This document shows, in pieces, positions 13,571 to 25,814 of a stretch of DNA of 64,000 nucleotides; position 1 is the first letter of the stretch; each line of letters starts with the position of its first letter. The translations under genes and the position numbers were made by a program. The notes below the pieces were generated by a model, which searched no databases, was not told the origin of the DNA, and saw nothing but the letters and a program-made list of their open reading frames with translations. Source of the DNA: Viscum album (lineage: Eukaryota > Streptophyta > Magnoliopsida > Santalales > Viscaceae); NCBI GenBank assembly GCA_963277665.1, contig OY728158.1, positions 598,014,818 through 598,078,817 of the forward strand, read 5' to 3'.

Positions 13571-14297
13571 TTTAAACAGCATCATTGCCTCTCATTGATC
13601 ATGTAATCCCCACAAAAAAACCAAAAATATAGAATCCAATTCTCACTTCCATCTAGGAACCTCATCCCCCACCTATTGGCTCATGATGCATCAAGAGTTA
13701 AACTCAAGAACATGCTACAATAACCATGGACACCCAACCTCATGACAAAGGATCCTGATACATCATCACCTCACCTTGATGTAATATTAATGGAATGCAT
13801 GAAAACTTATCACCACCTCTTCCCATATCATTATTGTTGTCATTTTCTATCCTTGAACAATGATTTAATTCTCCACACATTTAGAATATCCATCAGTGAC
13901 ATGTTCATTGGATATCTAGTCATTCAGGATCTTGTAATTTATATACCCAATATGTTCCTCCTTAACTCACTAATAATGTTGAGGGTTGACAACTATTTAT
14001 GGGAGGTACTCTACACCATCCACATACTTAAGGGTCAGTTGAAAAGAGTCCAACTGCTATGTTACCTGACTCAACAATAATGAAGGGAAACCTTGCTGCG
14101 GGAATCTACTACCCCAACAATGCTCTCAAGTATTTCCCAAACATGCACTATATTAACCATGAAAGGACCATTTCAACTCCAATGCATGAGAAATCATGTC
14201 CTAAGAAGTGTACTTCCTATATCTATAACAAATAATTCAATAACTTCTCATAAAGCTAATACTCTTACAGCATGTCATATTCCATGTTCATATGTGT
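13570..14297 (-). pseudogene. Element 1, RT thumb to RNase H region
   Basis: This lies between the RT palm (14298 onward) and the integrase core, so by gene order it should be RT thumb, connection and RNase H. Numerous indels prevent naming residues. Two plus-strand open frames at 13742-14080 and 14093-14320 are antisense shadows of this decayed region, with no domain of their own. Confidence 0.4.
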
Positions 14298-14770
14298 TTA
14301 GTGATCCTCCACTAATATAGAGTACACATGGATGTCCCTAAAATATACTACCATGAACCAATCCAATAAGGTTTGGATGATAAATTTCATAAGTTCAACA
14401 AATATTGATAGGGTTTTAAACACACAACAGGGTATCAGCAAGAACTCAATGAAAATGCAGTGGCTCAAGAAATCTAGCCTCGATATATTCTCCTCTAGCA
14501 CCCAAAGCTAATGATAAACCATCTTGGGGATGAACTTAAATAACCAATTTTCTCCAAACCATAGGTTGAATAAGTCATATATTTTTTAGGGTGAATATTC
14601 CTTGAATGTAACCTTGTTTATGTGATGTTAGTCCATGCCTAACTTCAAGATCATACCTACCTTCATTGTGAACAATAATAGACTACCCAGGAGAACACAT
14701 TGGGTCTAACCAAGCCTCTACTCTATATATTCTCCAACCACAACTTTAGTTCTCATAGCTACATGAGGTC
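14298..14770 (-). pseudogene. Element 1 reverse transcriptase palm remnant
   Basis: On the minus strand 14671-14708 gives RPNVFSWVVYYCSQ, matching the gypsy RT block RPS-x-SPWGAPVLFVKK. Then 14298-14420 gives SIFVELMKFIIQTLLDWF followed by MVVYFRDIHVYS, matching the palm block ending in the catalytic F-x-DD-I-L-V-Y-S. The catalytic pair DD reads RD here, so one metal-binding aspartate is lost. The final EDH matches the conserved EEH after the active site. RT makes cDNA from the element RNA. Stops and shifts separate the two blocks. Confidence 0.75.
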
Positions 14771-16449
14771 ATTTGATATACTATATTAGACGTAGGGTTA
14801 TACCTTAGTGAAATTATAAGTATAAAAAATGAATTTTATTGGGGGTAATCATATAACATCCTCATAAGAGATGTCCTCATACTGCTCCAACACCACAAAA
14901 ACTGAATAGTCATAAAATACACTAATCCAAGGTTCATAGAAGAAGCATAATAAAGAATAATTCCTATCATCAAGGAATCAAGATCATCCTACCTATCATG
15001 GTATTCATTCTCAATATAAAATGGAAATTTTGTCCCACTAAATTGAAAACTCTTCCACCCTCATTGGTAATAATAAAATGAGCATGGATTATAGGTCATT
15101 CATCCATACTAAGGGAAACATCATATGTCCTTATTTCCAATACATAATGATACTTTATGGGGATATATTCTCCACTCCTCCCAGAGTCAGGTCATAATAA
15201 TGGAAGAAGTGATTGATCATGGACCCTAACTTTTGAAGCCTCTAACAAAAATTTTTGAGCTAAAAGGACCCACTGGTATCATTGGTACCCAAAAAATGGA
15301 TATGTTAAGGGATAAGTGGCATAAAACTCTATGATAAAACTATAGTTTAAGCATTGGACACAAATATTATAACTCAACCCACACTTAGAGCCTCTAGGTT
15401 AAAAACACCTACTTCCTAAAACAATACTTTCCTGAGACCACCTATTCCACACAAACAGGGCTCGTTCTGACACCTCAGCACATAAAACGACCTCAAAAAT
15501 ACAATTAAAAGTAAATCATCTTCCACACCTTGATACTATCTTTTTTGGGATGTACTAACTCACCCTATTATTTTAAATCACATTAAAATAATGTGTATTG
15601 ATGGGAAAAGTGTCCCTCTTCTGTGAAATCCCAAACCCCCATCATACATTACCAACAAAGGGCTCTAATGAGGTCTTTTGTTTCCCTGGAGAAGCCTCTC
15701 TGATAGGACCACCATCGAGATGGTTCCTAACCAAGAACATTAGCACTATAGGATCCTGTGAGTCCTCTACCACACCAAAAAGGGTGTAGATCACATTGAA
15801 ACCTAGGATATCTCTTATTATGTAGATATTGATGCTCAATCAATACATTTTTTGTATATGTTAGTACCACCAAAACCAACAGCTGTCCAACCTAACATGG
15901 AGCATCTAACAGGACCACTAGAGGCGGGATAGTGTGATTCTCAATGGGTGGAGACATTACTCACTATCCACCCATGGGAACTACCTCTTGAACAAGTTAA
16001 AAAATAAAAGCCTCATAACAAAAAGGATTATAACTATGATACAATTATGGAATCCAATCCAGTCATCATCATGGAGGAATCCAATAAAATCTGAAATACA
16101 CCACATTCAAAAGATCATATCTAGGGATATAACTCAAGAAGGACATGGAAACCACAAACCATTCCAATATATTTAATGTATCAATGCTTTACCTATAACC
16201 AGTTCATATTTGTGTCATGTAAAAAAGAAGGTTATCAGAGTATTGGTTAATACATATGTCAGTTTCCACACTAATAATATGTTACATTCCCTAAAAAAGT
16301 AACTCAAGACGATTTAACATTATTTCTCTAGGTCCCAAGTCAAACCTAGATGCTATAAAATCACCAAACTCTAGTCATAATATGACACCCTATTTACAAC
16401 TCTATCATGACTCAACCCACTAAACCCAACTATCCAGTGGAAAGCTAAA
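14771..16449 (-). pseudogene. Element 1, gag and protease region (unresolved)
   Basis: Gene order places gag next to the right LTR and protease before RT. I could not recognise the protease D-S/T-G motif, a CCHC knuckle or the Gag WW motif with certainty. The minus-strand open frame 15642-15839 (65 codons) and the plus-strand frame 15598-15789 overlap; which, if either, is a Gag remnant is unclear. No tRNA primer site was convincing beside the LTR at 16450. Confidence 0.35.
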
Positions 16450-17495
16450 TGCAACACCCCTATTTCATATCAAATAGTCCATGGGATGGAGACCAGTGTC
16501 GGGTAGGTATATCACATACATGGTAGGTCGTGGTCTAAGGTAAATTTACACACAGACAAATATATAAACAAGAAAAAAATTATTAAAGGAAAAATAAAAT
16601 TAATACCAAAATGCATGTATACATCTCTTCCATATATCAGAGTATGAAAAAAGTATGGGAAAACCTAAATGGCCAAATCCAATGGAAATAAAATTGGAAA
16701 AGGAGTCCACCAAGCTATATCATAAGGAACTTTTATCAAATGTAACACCTAGTAAAAACCATTTTCTACCTATATGAACTACGCTCTACATACTTCTGCT
16801 CCACTTGGGACTCAATAAAATGATTCATTATCTACATAACACATTACATGTGTGGGAAGATCCCATGACGGGGTGAGTATATACATAACTCGTGTGGCAC
16901 CCCAAAATCCCAAAACAAATAAATCATCAAGAGAGTATTAAACTCATCATATCAAAGGAATATTAATCAGAATATGATAAATAATAATAAGAATAATAAT
17001 AACTCAAATAGTTTCAGTATAAACACTATGTCTCAATATATGGTCACAACCATAATTCCAGCCTAGGATTCCACTAGGGGCTCATAAGTAACACTCATCC
17101 AAAGAACTCATTACTCAATTCTTTTTATCACTTATATCACTCATCTAAGAGGCCTTACTCATTTGTTATTTATAAATATATGTTACACAACTGATACAAC
17201 ATATTATTTGGTTCATTCCATGAAGAAGAATAAATAAACCTATAGGGATCAAATGAAAAACTCACTCCATCAGAAAAACCGACCATAATAAAAAATATGT
17301 CAATACATAGAAAGGGGATCACACCCAGGGCCCATGGTGTATATATGTCCCTAACTAGAACAATCCACTATAAATGGTATCATGATCGTTGATATTGGTC
17401 AGGTGATCCTTGAAATCATACCTAGAAAAAATAGTGTGTGAATGAGGATAGAACACCTGGGGATGGATTATTACTCTAGTTCTTTGAAGGGGTCA
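16450..17495 (-). repeat. Element 1, right (5') LTR, truncated by element 2
   Basis: It starts with TGCAACACCCC at 16450 and aligns with 9613-10645 in the same direction. At 17496 the homology to element 1 stops and the LTR of element 2 begins, so this LTR was the landing site of element 2. The five bases before the junction are GGTCA; the matching duplication would be beyond element 2 and was not found. Confidence 0.6.
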
Positions 17496-18532
17496 TGAAG
17501 CATCCCTATATTCAGTAAAATGATGCTATATTTAGGTATAATGAGTTTATATTATTTTAGGGTTATTTTTTGGGAGGTTATGATGGGTTTTAAAACATTT
17601 ATTAGGATTTTATGAAGGTGTACGTTTTGTGTATGGTTAGTAGAAACCATGTAGCATCTCTAAGAAATCGTTTGTAGGAAGACAATGGGAACTAGGTAGG
17701 CACATAGTTGACACATGGTTTGGAAAAACTATATGAATTCATAGGAGAAACTTTTCATCTTGAAATAGTGTGAAATGTATAGTTTCCACACAATTTCTCT
17801 AACTGTGTGAGCCAACTATGCAAGGTCTGACCTCAAAAAAGTATCACAACATGGTTGGCTCACAATGTTCTCAACCTTGTGGCCTAACCAGGTAGCATAT
17901 AGTTGAACCTCCTTAAAAAGTGTGTCTAATATATATTAAGCCTTTTGACCTTATTTATTAATAAATAACCTATAACTCAAATTATTCTTTCTCCCTATGC
18001 ATGGTAGGTTATCCCCTTAAACAAGGAGAGATAAATAGGCTAATATTAGTGTATTAGATGCCCATATTTCTTGATAATTTTTCTTATGATCGAATTATGA
18101 ATTTATTTTGTTTCATTCGTCATTTTTTCCAGACATTGTGATATAGGTGGCTTCTCCCTCAACTATATTAGATTTTGAACTTAAAGGAGTATGTTTAATT
18201 GAATGACTCTCATGAAATCGTTGTAAAATAATTATTTGATTTCTGATAGAAATATTGTTTTGGTGTTTTCATTGATATTGTGGAAATTTATTGGTTTTTG
18301 GAAAAACATTTTGTTTAAAATTTTACAATGAAGATTTTAAAATTATGGTCTGGTTTGATGAAAGTAAATATTTTTTAAAATCATTTAAATAATAAAGAAA
18401 TTTTTTGATTTAAATGACATGGTATTATGTTGGAATAAATTGTTGGGTGTGAGTTGAATGGGATGGATAATGGTTGTGAAGAACCACCATCAAATGGAAT
18501 GGAGTATGGATGTGAAGTTCCACCATCATTGG
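17496..18532 (+). repeat. Element 2, 5' LTR, first part
   Basis: It aligns with 49524-50540 and with 51268-51428 plus 53649-54510. Strong shared anchors are GGGAACTRGGTAGGCACA near 17688, the pair of CACATGGTT-type words at 17719-17900, and CCACCATCAAATGG near 18486. The start TGAAGCATCCCTA at 17496 corresponds to TGTAACACCCCTA at the start of the element 5 LTR. It ends at the 5-bp target duplication ATTGG (18528-18532) of element 3. Confidence 0.7.
18528..18532 (+). repeat. Target site duplication of element 3, left copy
   Basis: ATTGG here and AATGG at 43727-43731 flank element 3. Intact sister LTRs read CAATGGTGAC (50540) or TGATGGTGAA (54500), so a single copy is the pre-insertion state. 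Confidence 0.6.
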
Positions 18533-19132
18533 TGTATTGAACCAAATGCCAGTGGCCTTGAGCTAGTATCAGCTACCATTACATTAGAATAAGATGCAAC
18601 GAAACCACATACCAAAGTATTGAATAGTTTAGTAGTATTTTTAAACTAGATGCATACATAAGTCTTATATTATAATATAATACACAATTATAATACAATT
18701 TGTTTGAGAATAAATTTATTAAATATAGTGTATCTTTTCATATCAGTCATAGTTAACTTCATGGAATTGTGGGGAAAGAAAAAATATAAGGGTGATATCA
18801 AATGCTCTGGAAAGGCTAAATAAAGGGAAAAGAAATAACAAATCAATGAAAATAATCAATATGGAATGGTAAAAAACTGAACACACAAGACATGTAAATA
18901 AATTGATAAAGGATATTCAATATGGAATGATAAATTACTAAAGCCATTCCATTTATTCAATAAAATGAGAATGAAATGTGTCCATATATTTTTTCATAGT
19001 TAAGATCTCATGGAAAATAATTACATAAATCTTAATGTAATAAATTATTAAGTATTAAAAATCATATATTAGGCACATGAAAACCTCTATTATCATCACC
19101 TATCCTACATATAGTTTTACACACACACACAA

Positions 19133-21045
19133 ACATCATATATTATTATAAAGGATAACGAATAATAAATGGATAAAAACTTTGAAATAAGGAAGGAAAG
19201 GAATAAAAACAATTCAGTGGGGGGTTAAAATAATAAAGACCAAGGGTATCACCTTGGACAATGCTATAACACTTTTTGGGAAAGCTACCCAACATGGAAA
19301 AGGAATAAAAATTAACATCAAGAGAAAATAATGATGCAAGGAATTATACCACCATGTTACCCTCATTCCAAGTATGAATTATGATTTTTACTTTGTCTAT
19401 AAGAAGTATGAAATGCTGGACGTGGTAAGAGATAGTCCACGGAGATGAGCTTTGACCCTCAAGTGAATCAAAGAGGATTCTTGTATTTGTCTTGATCCCA
19501 TAAATACCATTATTTCTTTTTCAAATGACATTACTTTAAGTGTATTTAAGGAAATTAATATTAATTAAAAATTTTATTATATAATTTTATTCAATATATT
19601 AATTCACATGGAATATTTTTTAATTTTTTTGAACACTATTAAGTGTATTCTTGAAAAATTGTTCAAACCTTATGTTCAGAATGTAACATAATGAATAAAC
19701 CATATGCTTAGAACAGTGTTTATGGATCATGGACCTTATGTTTTTATTTAACGATATGTTGTAAGAAGGTGGATATCAATAATCAACCATACACTGGAAG
19801 GTACATATGGAAAAAATAACCTTATGTTTGGATGTAACCTTATATTTTTTAAGAGAAGAATGAATGGTTAAAGAGCCCTACATAAGTAACGAATCATGTG
19901 TTTAAGGAAATAAGCATATGGTTCAACAACTTTTAATCATCAGCATTATGTTTCAAGAATTAATTCTATATAGTTAAACCCTAGGTTTTATATTTTTTAA
20001 TTTTAAGAAGGAACCCTATGTTTGAATTTTCAACATTGAAGATTTAATTTCTCTATTTTATACAAGATTTCAACATTAGTCATGAAAGATTTATAGGAAG
20101 ATTAAAATCTCATTTTAAACCAATTAAAATATTAATTTGAATAATTTAAAGGGTCATATTCAATAGAGAAATTAACTCATATTTTTAAGGGATGTTACGA
20201 CTCTGAGCATTTTCAAATTTGAATATTCATGATCTTTCATGAAACAGTCTTGAATCTAAAATTCTGAAGAAGGATTTATTATTTATATATTTTACTAGTG
20301 TATCATTTAAAAAGATTATATATACAACTCACATATTTTAATATATGATTTCATTCTCTTAAAAATATTTTTCAATGATGCTTCTACAATGAATCGATTC
20401 TAAAGGAAGTTACACTTTAGAGACATACATGTCCAATCTTTTACTGATATAAGATTACAACTACTAACTGATTATACTTTTATTTGAAGATAATTTTGAA
20501 ACCGGGACCACTTATAAACTAACCTTTATTGAATAGTTTTTTATGATGAAGAAGATCTATCAACTATTAATTGTTGTTACCGCAATTGTGAAGTTCATGC
20601 TAACCCATATTCAAATAAAACTCTTGATTAATTGGAGTTTTAACTACATGGACACAATTGTGGTGGGGTATCATCATCTCAACCTAATATATGGATAATA
20701 AGTTATTTTTTAGATAATTATAAGGCCTTATTTATCCTTATTTGTAATTTTTTCAACTTTTTACACTTAGTTTTGGATTTGTGGTCTTATGATAAATGAC
20801 CTTGCTAGTGAAATTCACTATGCTCGCCGAGAAAATCATTGGTAGAGTAGACTATGGGACCTTTGTGCCCCGAACCACTATAATTTTTTTGTTATTTATT
20901 TATATTTATCCCTTTATCATATTTCATACATAATAAAAATGATGAATATATGCATATTTCACGAAGGGATTCAAAATCTAGAATTGTGGAAGTTTCTTGA
21001 AAATAAAAAATTAACCCCCTCTTGTGTAACTTTTTATTATTTCAA
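19133..21045. other. Extra 1.9-kb segment in LTR copy B, identity unknown
   Basis: Copy C passes directly from the words around 28800 to those around 28860, whereas copy B has 1.9 kb between the matching points. The segment is AT-rich, has no coding motif and contains several CTTATGTTT/CCTATGTTT-like words between 19660 and 20020. No terminal inverted repeat or clear target duplication was seen. It may be an insertion in B, or LTR sequence lost from C; copy A does not reach this far left, so it cannot decide. Confidence 0.5.
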
Positions 21046-23273
21046 CCTATTAGATGCATTAAGGATATATAAAATTTTTAGGCCCCACCCATAACTACAT
21101 GACCAAATAAATAATAATATATCAAAAAATGATTTAATTAATGAACAATGTACCTTATCATCAAATAATTATATTGAGTAAAATATATTTATTTATCAAC
21201 ATTTACACATATAAACAAAATGAATTTCAATATAGAAAAACAAACATAAAAATCACATATTATTTAAATTATAATAAAATACATGATAAATAATGTAGAT
21301 ATTTGGAGTAAATTTAATTTCTAATGATCATATGAAAGTGAACATTTCAAGGTAATGTGTTCAACTACAAAAATGAATTATTTAAGTAAATGATAATACT
21401 TCACCTAGTTAGAGTGATAATAAACCATCCATAATAATAATAATAATTATGGTATCAATATAACATATACCCCTATAAAGAATAATAATGGTTTTTTTTC
21501 ATAAGGAATGAAAATACCATAAAAATATCTTTCAAAACATTCATGAGTAAAATATTTATTTCATTTTAAATAAAATTTTGAAAATATTGTTTATTTGAAA
21601 GTAAATTTAAAAATAAATCGTAAAATATATTCATAAACATGAAAAGTTATCATCAAATAAATTTTTAGATTTAATTCCATACATGTCATAAAATGTAAAA
21701 ATAACAATCATTTTCTATTGAAAAAGGTTAGAAAAAGGTCCTTTTGTTGAAACAGACAAGAAGATTCCTTTCAAAAAATATTAAAGAGACAATATGTGTA
21801 AAAATATATTTTAATAAATCATTTTGAAAATATTAAATAAAAAACAATTGAAAACATTTTTATAGAACACGATTTCATATGAAAATGGATTTCTACCAAA
21901 AGAGAGAAATTAAGATGGATTTTATTAAAACATTTTATCAATAATATTCAGTACTGAATAGTGGAAAATGGTATTATCACTTGGGAAAAATCATGAATAA
22001 CACCATGTAAATAAAATGAGTGGTTTTATAAAAAAATTATCATATAATTTTCTATATTGTAAATCCAATAATAAATAACCCTAATTTGAAGGATATTGTG
22101 AAATAACTTGTTAAAATGTTGATAACATTAAAGTAAGAATTAATCAATGAATACATTCTGGGAATCAAGAATAAATCCACATAAAAAAAGTATAAATACT
22201 TAAATATATAGTAAAATTTTTATTATGTACATCATTATATAATTCCAATAACAAAGAAGAAGTGATATATCCCAATGAAAAGAAATTGACTGATTAAATA
22301 TCTTTACAACTTGATAAATTTAAGGTCAAATCCACTTATATGGAATATTTAAAATTGAAACTTAAAGTACCATGAATAATTAATTATTAATTTTATTACA
22401 TGTTAATGTGGATGTATATATACTATATATAGTTAATTAGGTCGATAGCATTCCAATATGGCTCAATGAAATGAAATTGATACGAAATATATTACCCTGC
22501 ACTTTCTTTTAATTTAACTCTCTTTAAATTACTATATAATGGTTTTTATCAAGTTATTAAATTATAAAATAACCATATTAATATTTATAATATCATATAT
22601 GATCTTTTTATGACATATTATCATCTGTTTGTAAATAATCATTCATTATTTTCATTATTTTCAGGTGCTAATTGCCTTATTTTTAATGTATATTTGGACC
22701 TGTTATTTTTTTCATATTATATATACATGATTTTATCATATCTAGAATGTAGAACATGATTAATATATCAAAATTTTTAATATATATTTATTTATATCAA
22801 TCCATAAAATTTTTTGATAGGAAATGAAATACACCATTCATAGAGACGGTAGATCGTACATATGCATGGATATTGTTCCATTTTATTATCATATTTAATG
22901 AAATAAAATAAAATGATATATATATAATAATTAAAGTTTAATTTTTATATAATATATATCATATTGTTTTTATTAAAATCGTCTTTAATAAATTTCATGT
23001 AATGTGTGAAGTAATCACATCGCTTCGTGAGGTAGTAGTACGCCATACGCATGAGAGACATTATCATATTTCCACATAATGGAAAGTGTATGTGTGATAT
23101 AATAATTACAGAAGCATAAATACTTCTTAAATATCATAAATAGTATATATATATAGTATATACATCATTATTCGAAACCTTTAAAGGTGGAAATAGAGAA
23201 TCAAAAGACATTGGTTCGTGATGCGTTAGTCTGTTGTATACACGAATGGTGATTACATAACCCATTTTATAGA

Positions 23274-24145
23274 AACTACCTAAAATAGGCCTATGACCTT
23301 GGTTTTATTAAAATATGGGTATAAGTGATCTTTTCTAACCTATACCCATTTTTCTTGCTAATTCGTGCCAATAGGACTCTCATGTAAGCGCAGGAAAAGA
23401 AATATTTATGCATGAATTCTGTTAGAAAACCTATACACATGGTTTACAAAGAACCATGGGTATCAGTGCTCCTAGACCCATGGTTTCTATGAATAGTAGT
23501 GATAGCCTTTAGGTTTAAAACCTATACCCATAGTTCTCCCAAAATAGTGGTTATAGGGGTACCTATATGCATGGTTTTGGGAGAACCGTGGGTATATGTT
23601 TTAGTCCCTAAGGTTATCTCCACAGTTCAGTAAAACCGTGGGTTTAGGTTCCACTATGTTTGCATAGGAAATATAAAATCTGGCAGGAAAACCAGTTTCC
23701 ACGGTATTTTTACCTGTACTTGTGGTTAATAAATATATATATAAGAATATAAATTTATATATATATATATAAGTGTAAACGGTGTGGTAGTAATGGACTT
23801 AAACTGTGTAGAGGTGGTGAGGGTTCGAAACTCACATGAGGCATTTTTTTAATCTTATATGCTTGGTTTCGGAACTGTGTGTATAAAAATTTTTAACTAT
23901 GGGGATAGGTTATTATTATATCCACACTTTGAGGAACCATATTTTTATGAACCATGGTTATAGGATATACCCATTATTTTAAACCAGTCAGTACAGTTAC
24001 TTCAGTCATTGGATATAGCTCAGGGCAATACCAAAGCCTTGGTTTCTCATGGTTCCTTAAATCCATGGGTAGAGCCTATAACCATAGTTTTTTGGGCAAT
24101 ACCCATGCTTTCAAACCATGTGTATAGGCTAAATTTTCAGTAGTG
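23274..24145. mobile_element. Non-autonomous CACTA-type DNA transposon
   Basis: The right end, read on the minus strand, begins CACTACTGAAAATTTAGCCT. The left end reads ACTACCTAAAATAGGCCTAT, probably CACTACC with its first base changed. These are terminal inverted repeats of about 30 bases carrying the CACTA signature of the En/Spm class. The flanking triplets AGA and GGA fit a 3-bp target duplication, and copy A near 1893 shows the empty site (GATGGAAGTGTG). Inside are many copies, in both orientations, of an ACCCATGGTTT-like word joined to CCTATA, resembling the subterminal repeats to which CACTA transposases bind. It is 872 bp with no transposase, so it would depend on one supplied elsewhere. 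Confidence 0.7.
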
Positions 24146-25814
24146 GGAAGTGTGTGTGGAATTAAGAAATAAACCTAAAACAAATTCTGAGTATATTTAA
24201 GATACTATGTTTATTATATAATAATGATATAATAATAATTATAGTATGTGGAGATGGAAATAAAATTAAAACGCTTTTAGAAAAATGTTACCTCTTCTTG
24301 GATATCCTCCTTAGGATTTCCATAATTCCTTCCTAAGTTGAATTTTGGAACAATACAAGGCTATTAGGATGAGGGGGTAATTTTATAAGTTATTTGGGAA
24401 GGTTTTTGCCAAACCAAAGTGATTGATATGTTTTAAGATAGGATGAGAAGGGGAGGCATTTTATAAGTGGGGTGAGTGAAAAACTTGTAATTTTTTGGAA
24501 GAGGTAATTCCACCCACATATTTTGAATGTAAAATGAATCCTATAATGAACATATCTAGATATTATAAGGTAAATGGTAGAAATATGTACATACAAATGA
24601 TGTTTTAAAATTTTGTATTTCATTTGTACTCTTAATTTTAATGATTAATCCCTCAGTAAACTTCTTTTTCACTTAATCTTTGTAATTGATTTTAACTATT
24701 TTCACTTACCAATTTTTGTCAAAAATTAAGTTAGAATAATTATAAATTAGAAATTATTATTATTAAAAATATTGAATTCATTTTTCCAAATTAAACTCAA
24801 AAAATTTGAAAATATCAATTTAAAATGAATCTCGTAGGTGAGACGAGAATATAGGTTTTTAATGTGGAAATGTTCAAAAGTTAACTATGTTTTCATATCT
24901 AAATTAAATATAAAATTATTCCAATGAACAAAATTTTATTAATATAAAGATAATTGAACTATTTGGACTCTAAAAAAATTAAAATTATAATCCAGAATTA
25001 TCAATTATTTATATCAAAAATCATTTTTCAATTAAAATTTTGTATTTTTTACTATTCGTCAAAATATAAAACCTCTCAGAAAAATACCAAAAAATAACCC
25101 AAATTTTTTTGGAAATTACCCTTTATAAAATGAGGTTTATTTTATCCAAACAAATTTATAAATGTTTCAAAAAATATATTAAAATAATTTGACCACTAAA
25201 TGGCTGTAAAACTAACTATATAAAATTTTGGCTTCTTATGCGTAAAATATTAATTTGTTCGTATATTATTCCTATAAAATCTATTGGATAAATTTCAAAA
25301 TATTTTAATTTATATAGATTATATTTTAATTTCATAATATATCAACCACTTATAGTAATTAATCAAATTTATTAAGATAAAACACTTTTGTCCCATAGAA
25401 ATAGCTTTTTGTAAAATCACTTGTTTCATATTCATTTGTCTTTTATATAAATTTTCAATTAGTTTGTTACCAATGAATTAAAACATATATTATCATAAGT
25501 TAGTTAATACTAGTCCAAATCACCAATTTAATTTCTATGAGATAATTTTCATTTTAAATAATAATATTAATAGTATACAGTTGTTTAGTAAAACCTAGTC
25601 CTGCATGTCATGCATGCTTTTGAAGGAACTCTTTGTTGAGTGTAACACAAACTAAACATAGTGATGAATGTATTGATATCTATATAATGGTTTAAATTAA
25701 GATATAAAATATATCTCATGGTATAGGGATGTTATATTTCCTTTTATACTGAGAGTTTCATGTCACATATGTTATTAAATAAATGTTATTCGTTTAGAAT
25801 TTCAGGGTGTCACA

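Larger units (their letters stand above)
9613..17495 (-). mobile_element. Element 1: decayed Ty3/gypsy chromovirus-type retrotransposon
   Basis: Two direct copies of one LTR flank a minus-strand pol: the left copy starts near 9613 and the right copy near 16450. Between them the minus strand has RT motifs at 14298-14501 and 14671-14708 and an integrase motif at 13428-13472, in the order expected for minus-strand gypsy pol. The right copy (5' LTR for this orientation) is cut at 17495, where element 2 starts; the missing remainder must lie to the right of the nested block, outside or lost. Every coding domain carries many stops and shifts. It is the outermost readable layer of the nest. Confidence 0.7.
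18533..25814 (+). repeat. Element 3, left LTR (copy B)
   Basis: It starts with TGTATTGAACC and ends with GTGTCACA. Compared with copy C it carries two extra segments: 19133-21045 (about 1.9 kb, unidentified) and 23274-24145 (a CACTA-type element). The remainder is about 4.5 kb and collinear with copy C and, from about 21.4 kb, with copy A. The three ~190-bp modules have cores near 22848, 23031 and 23225. Confidence 0.7.
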
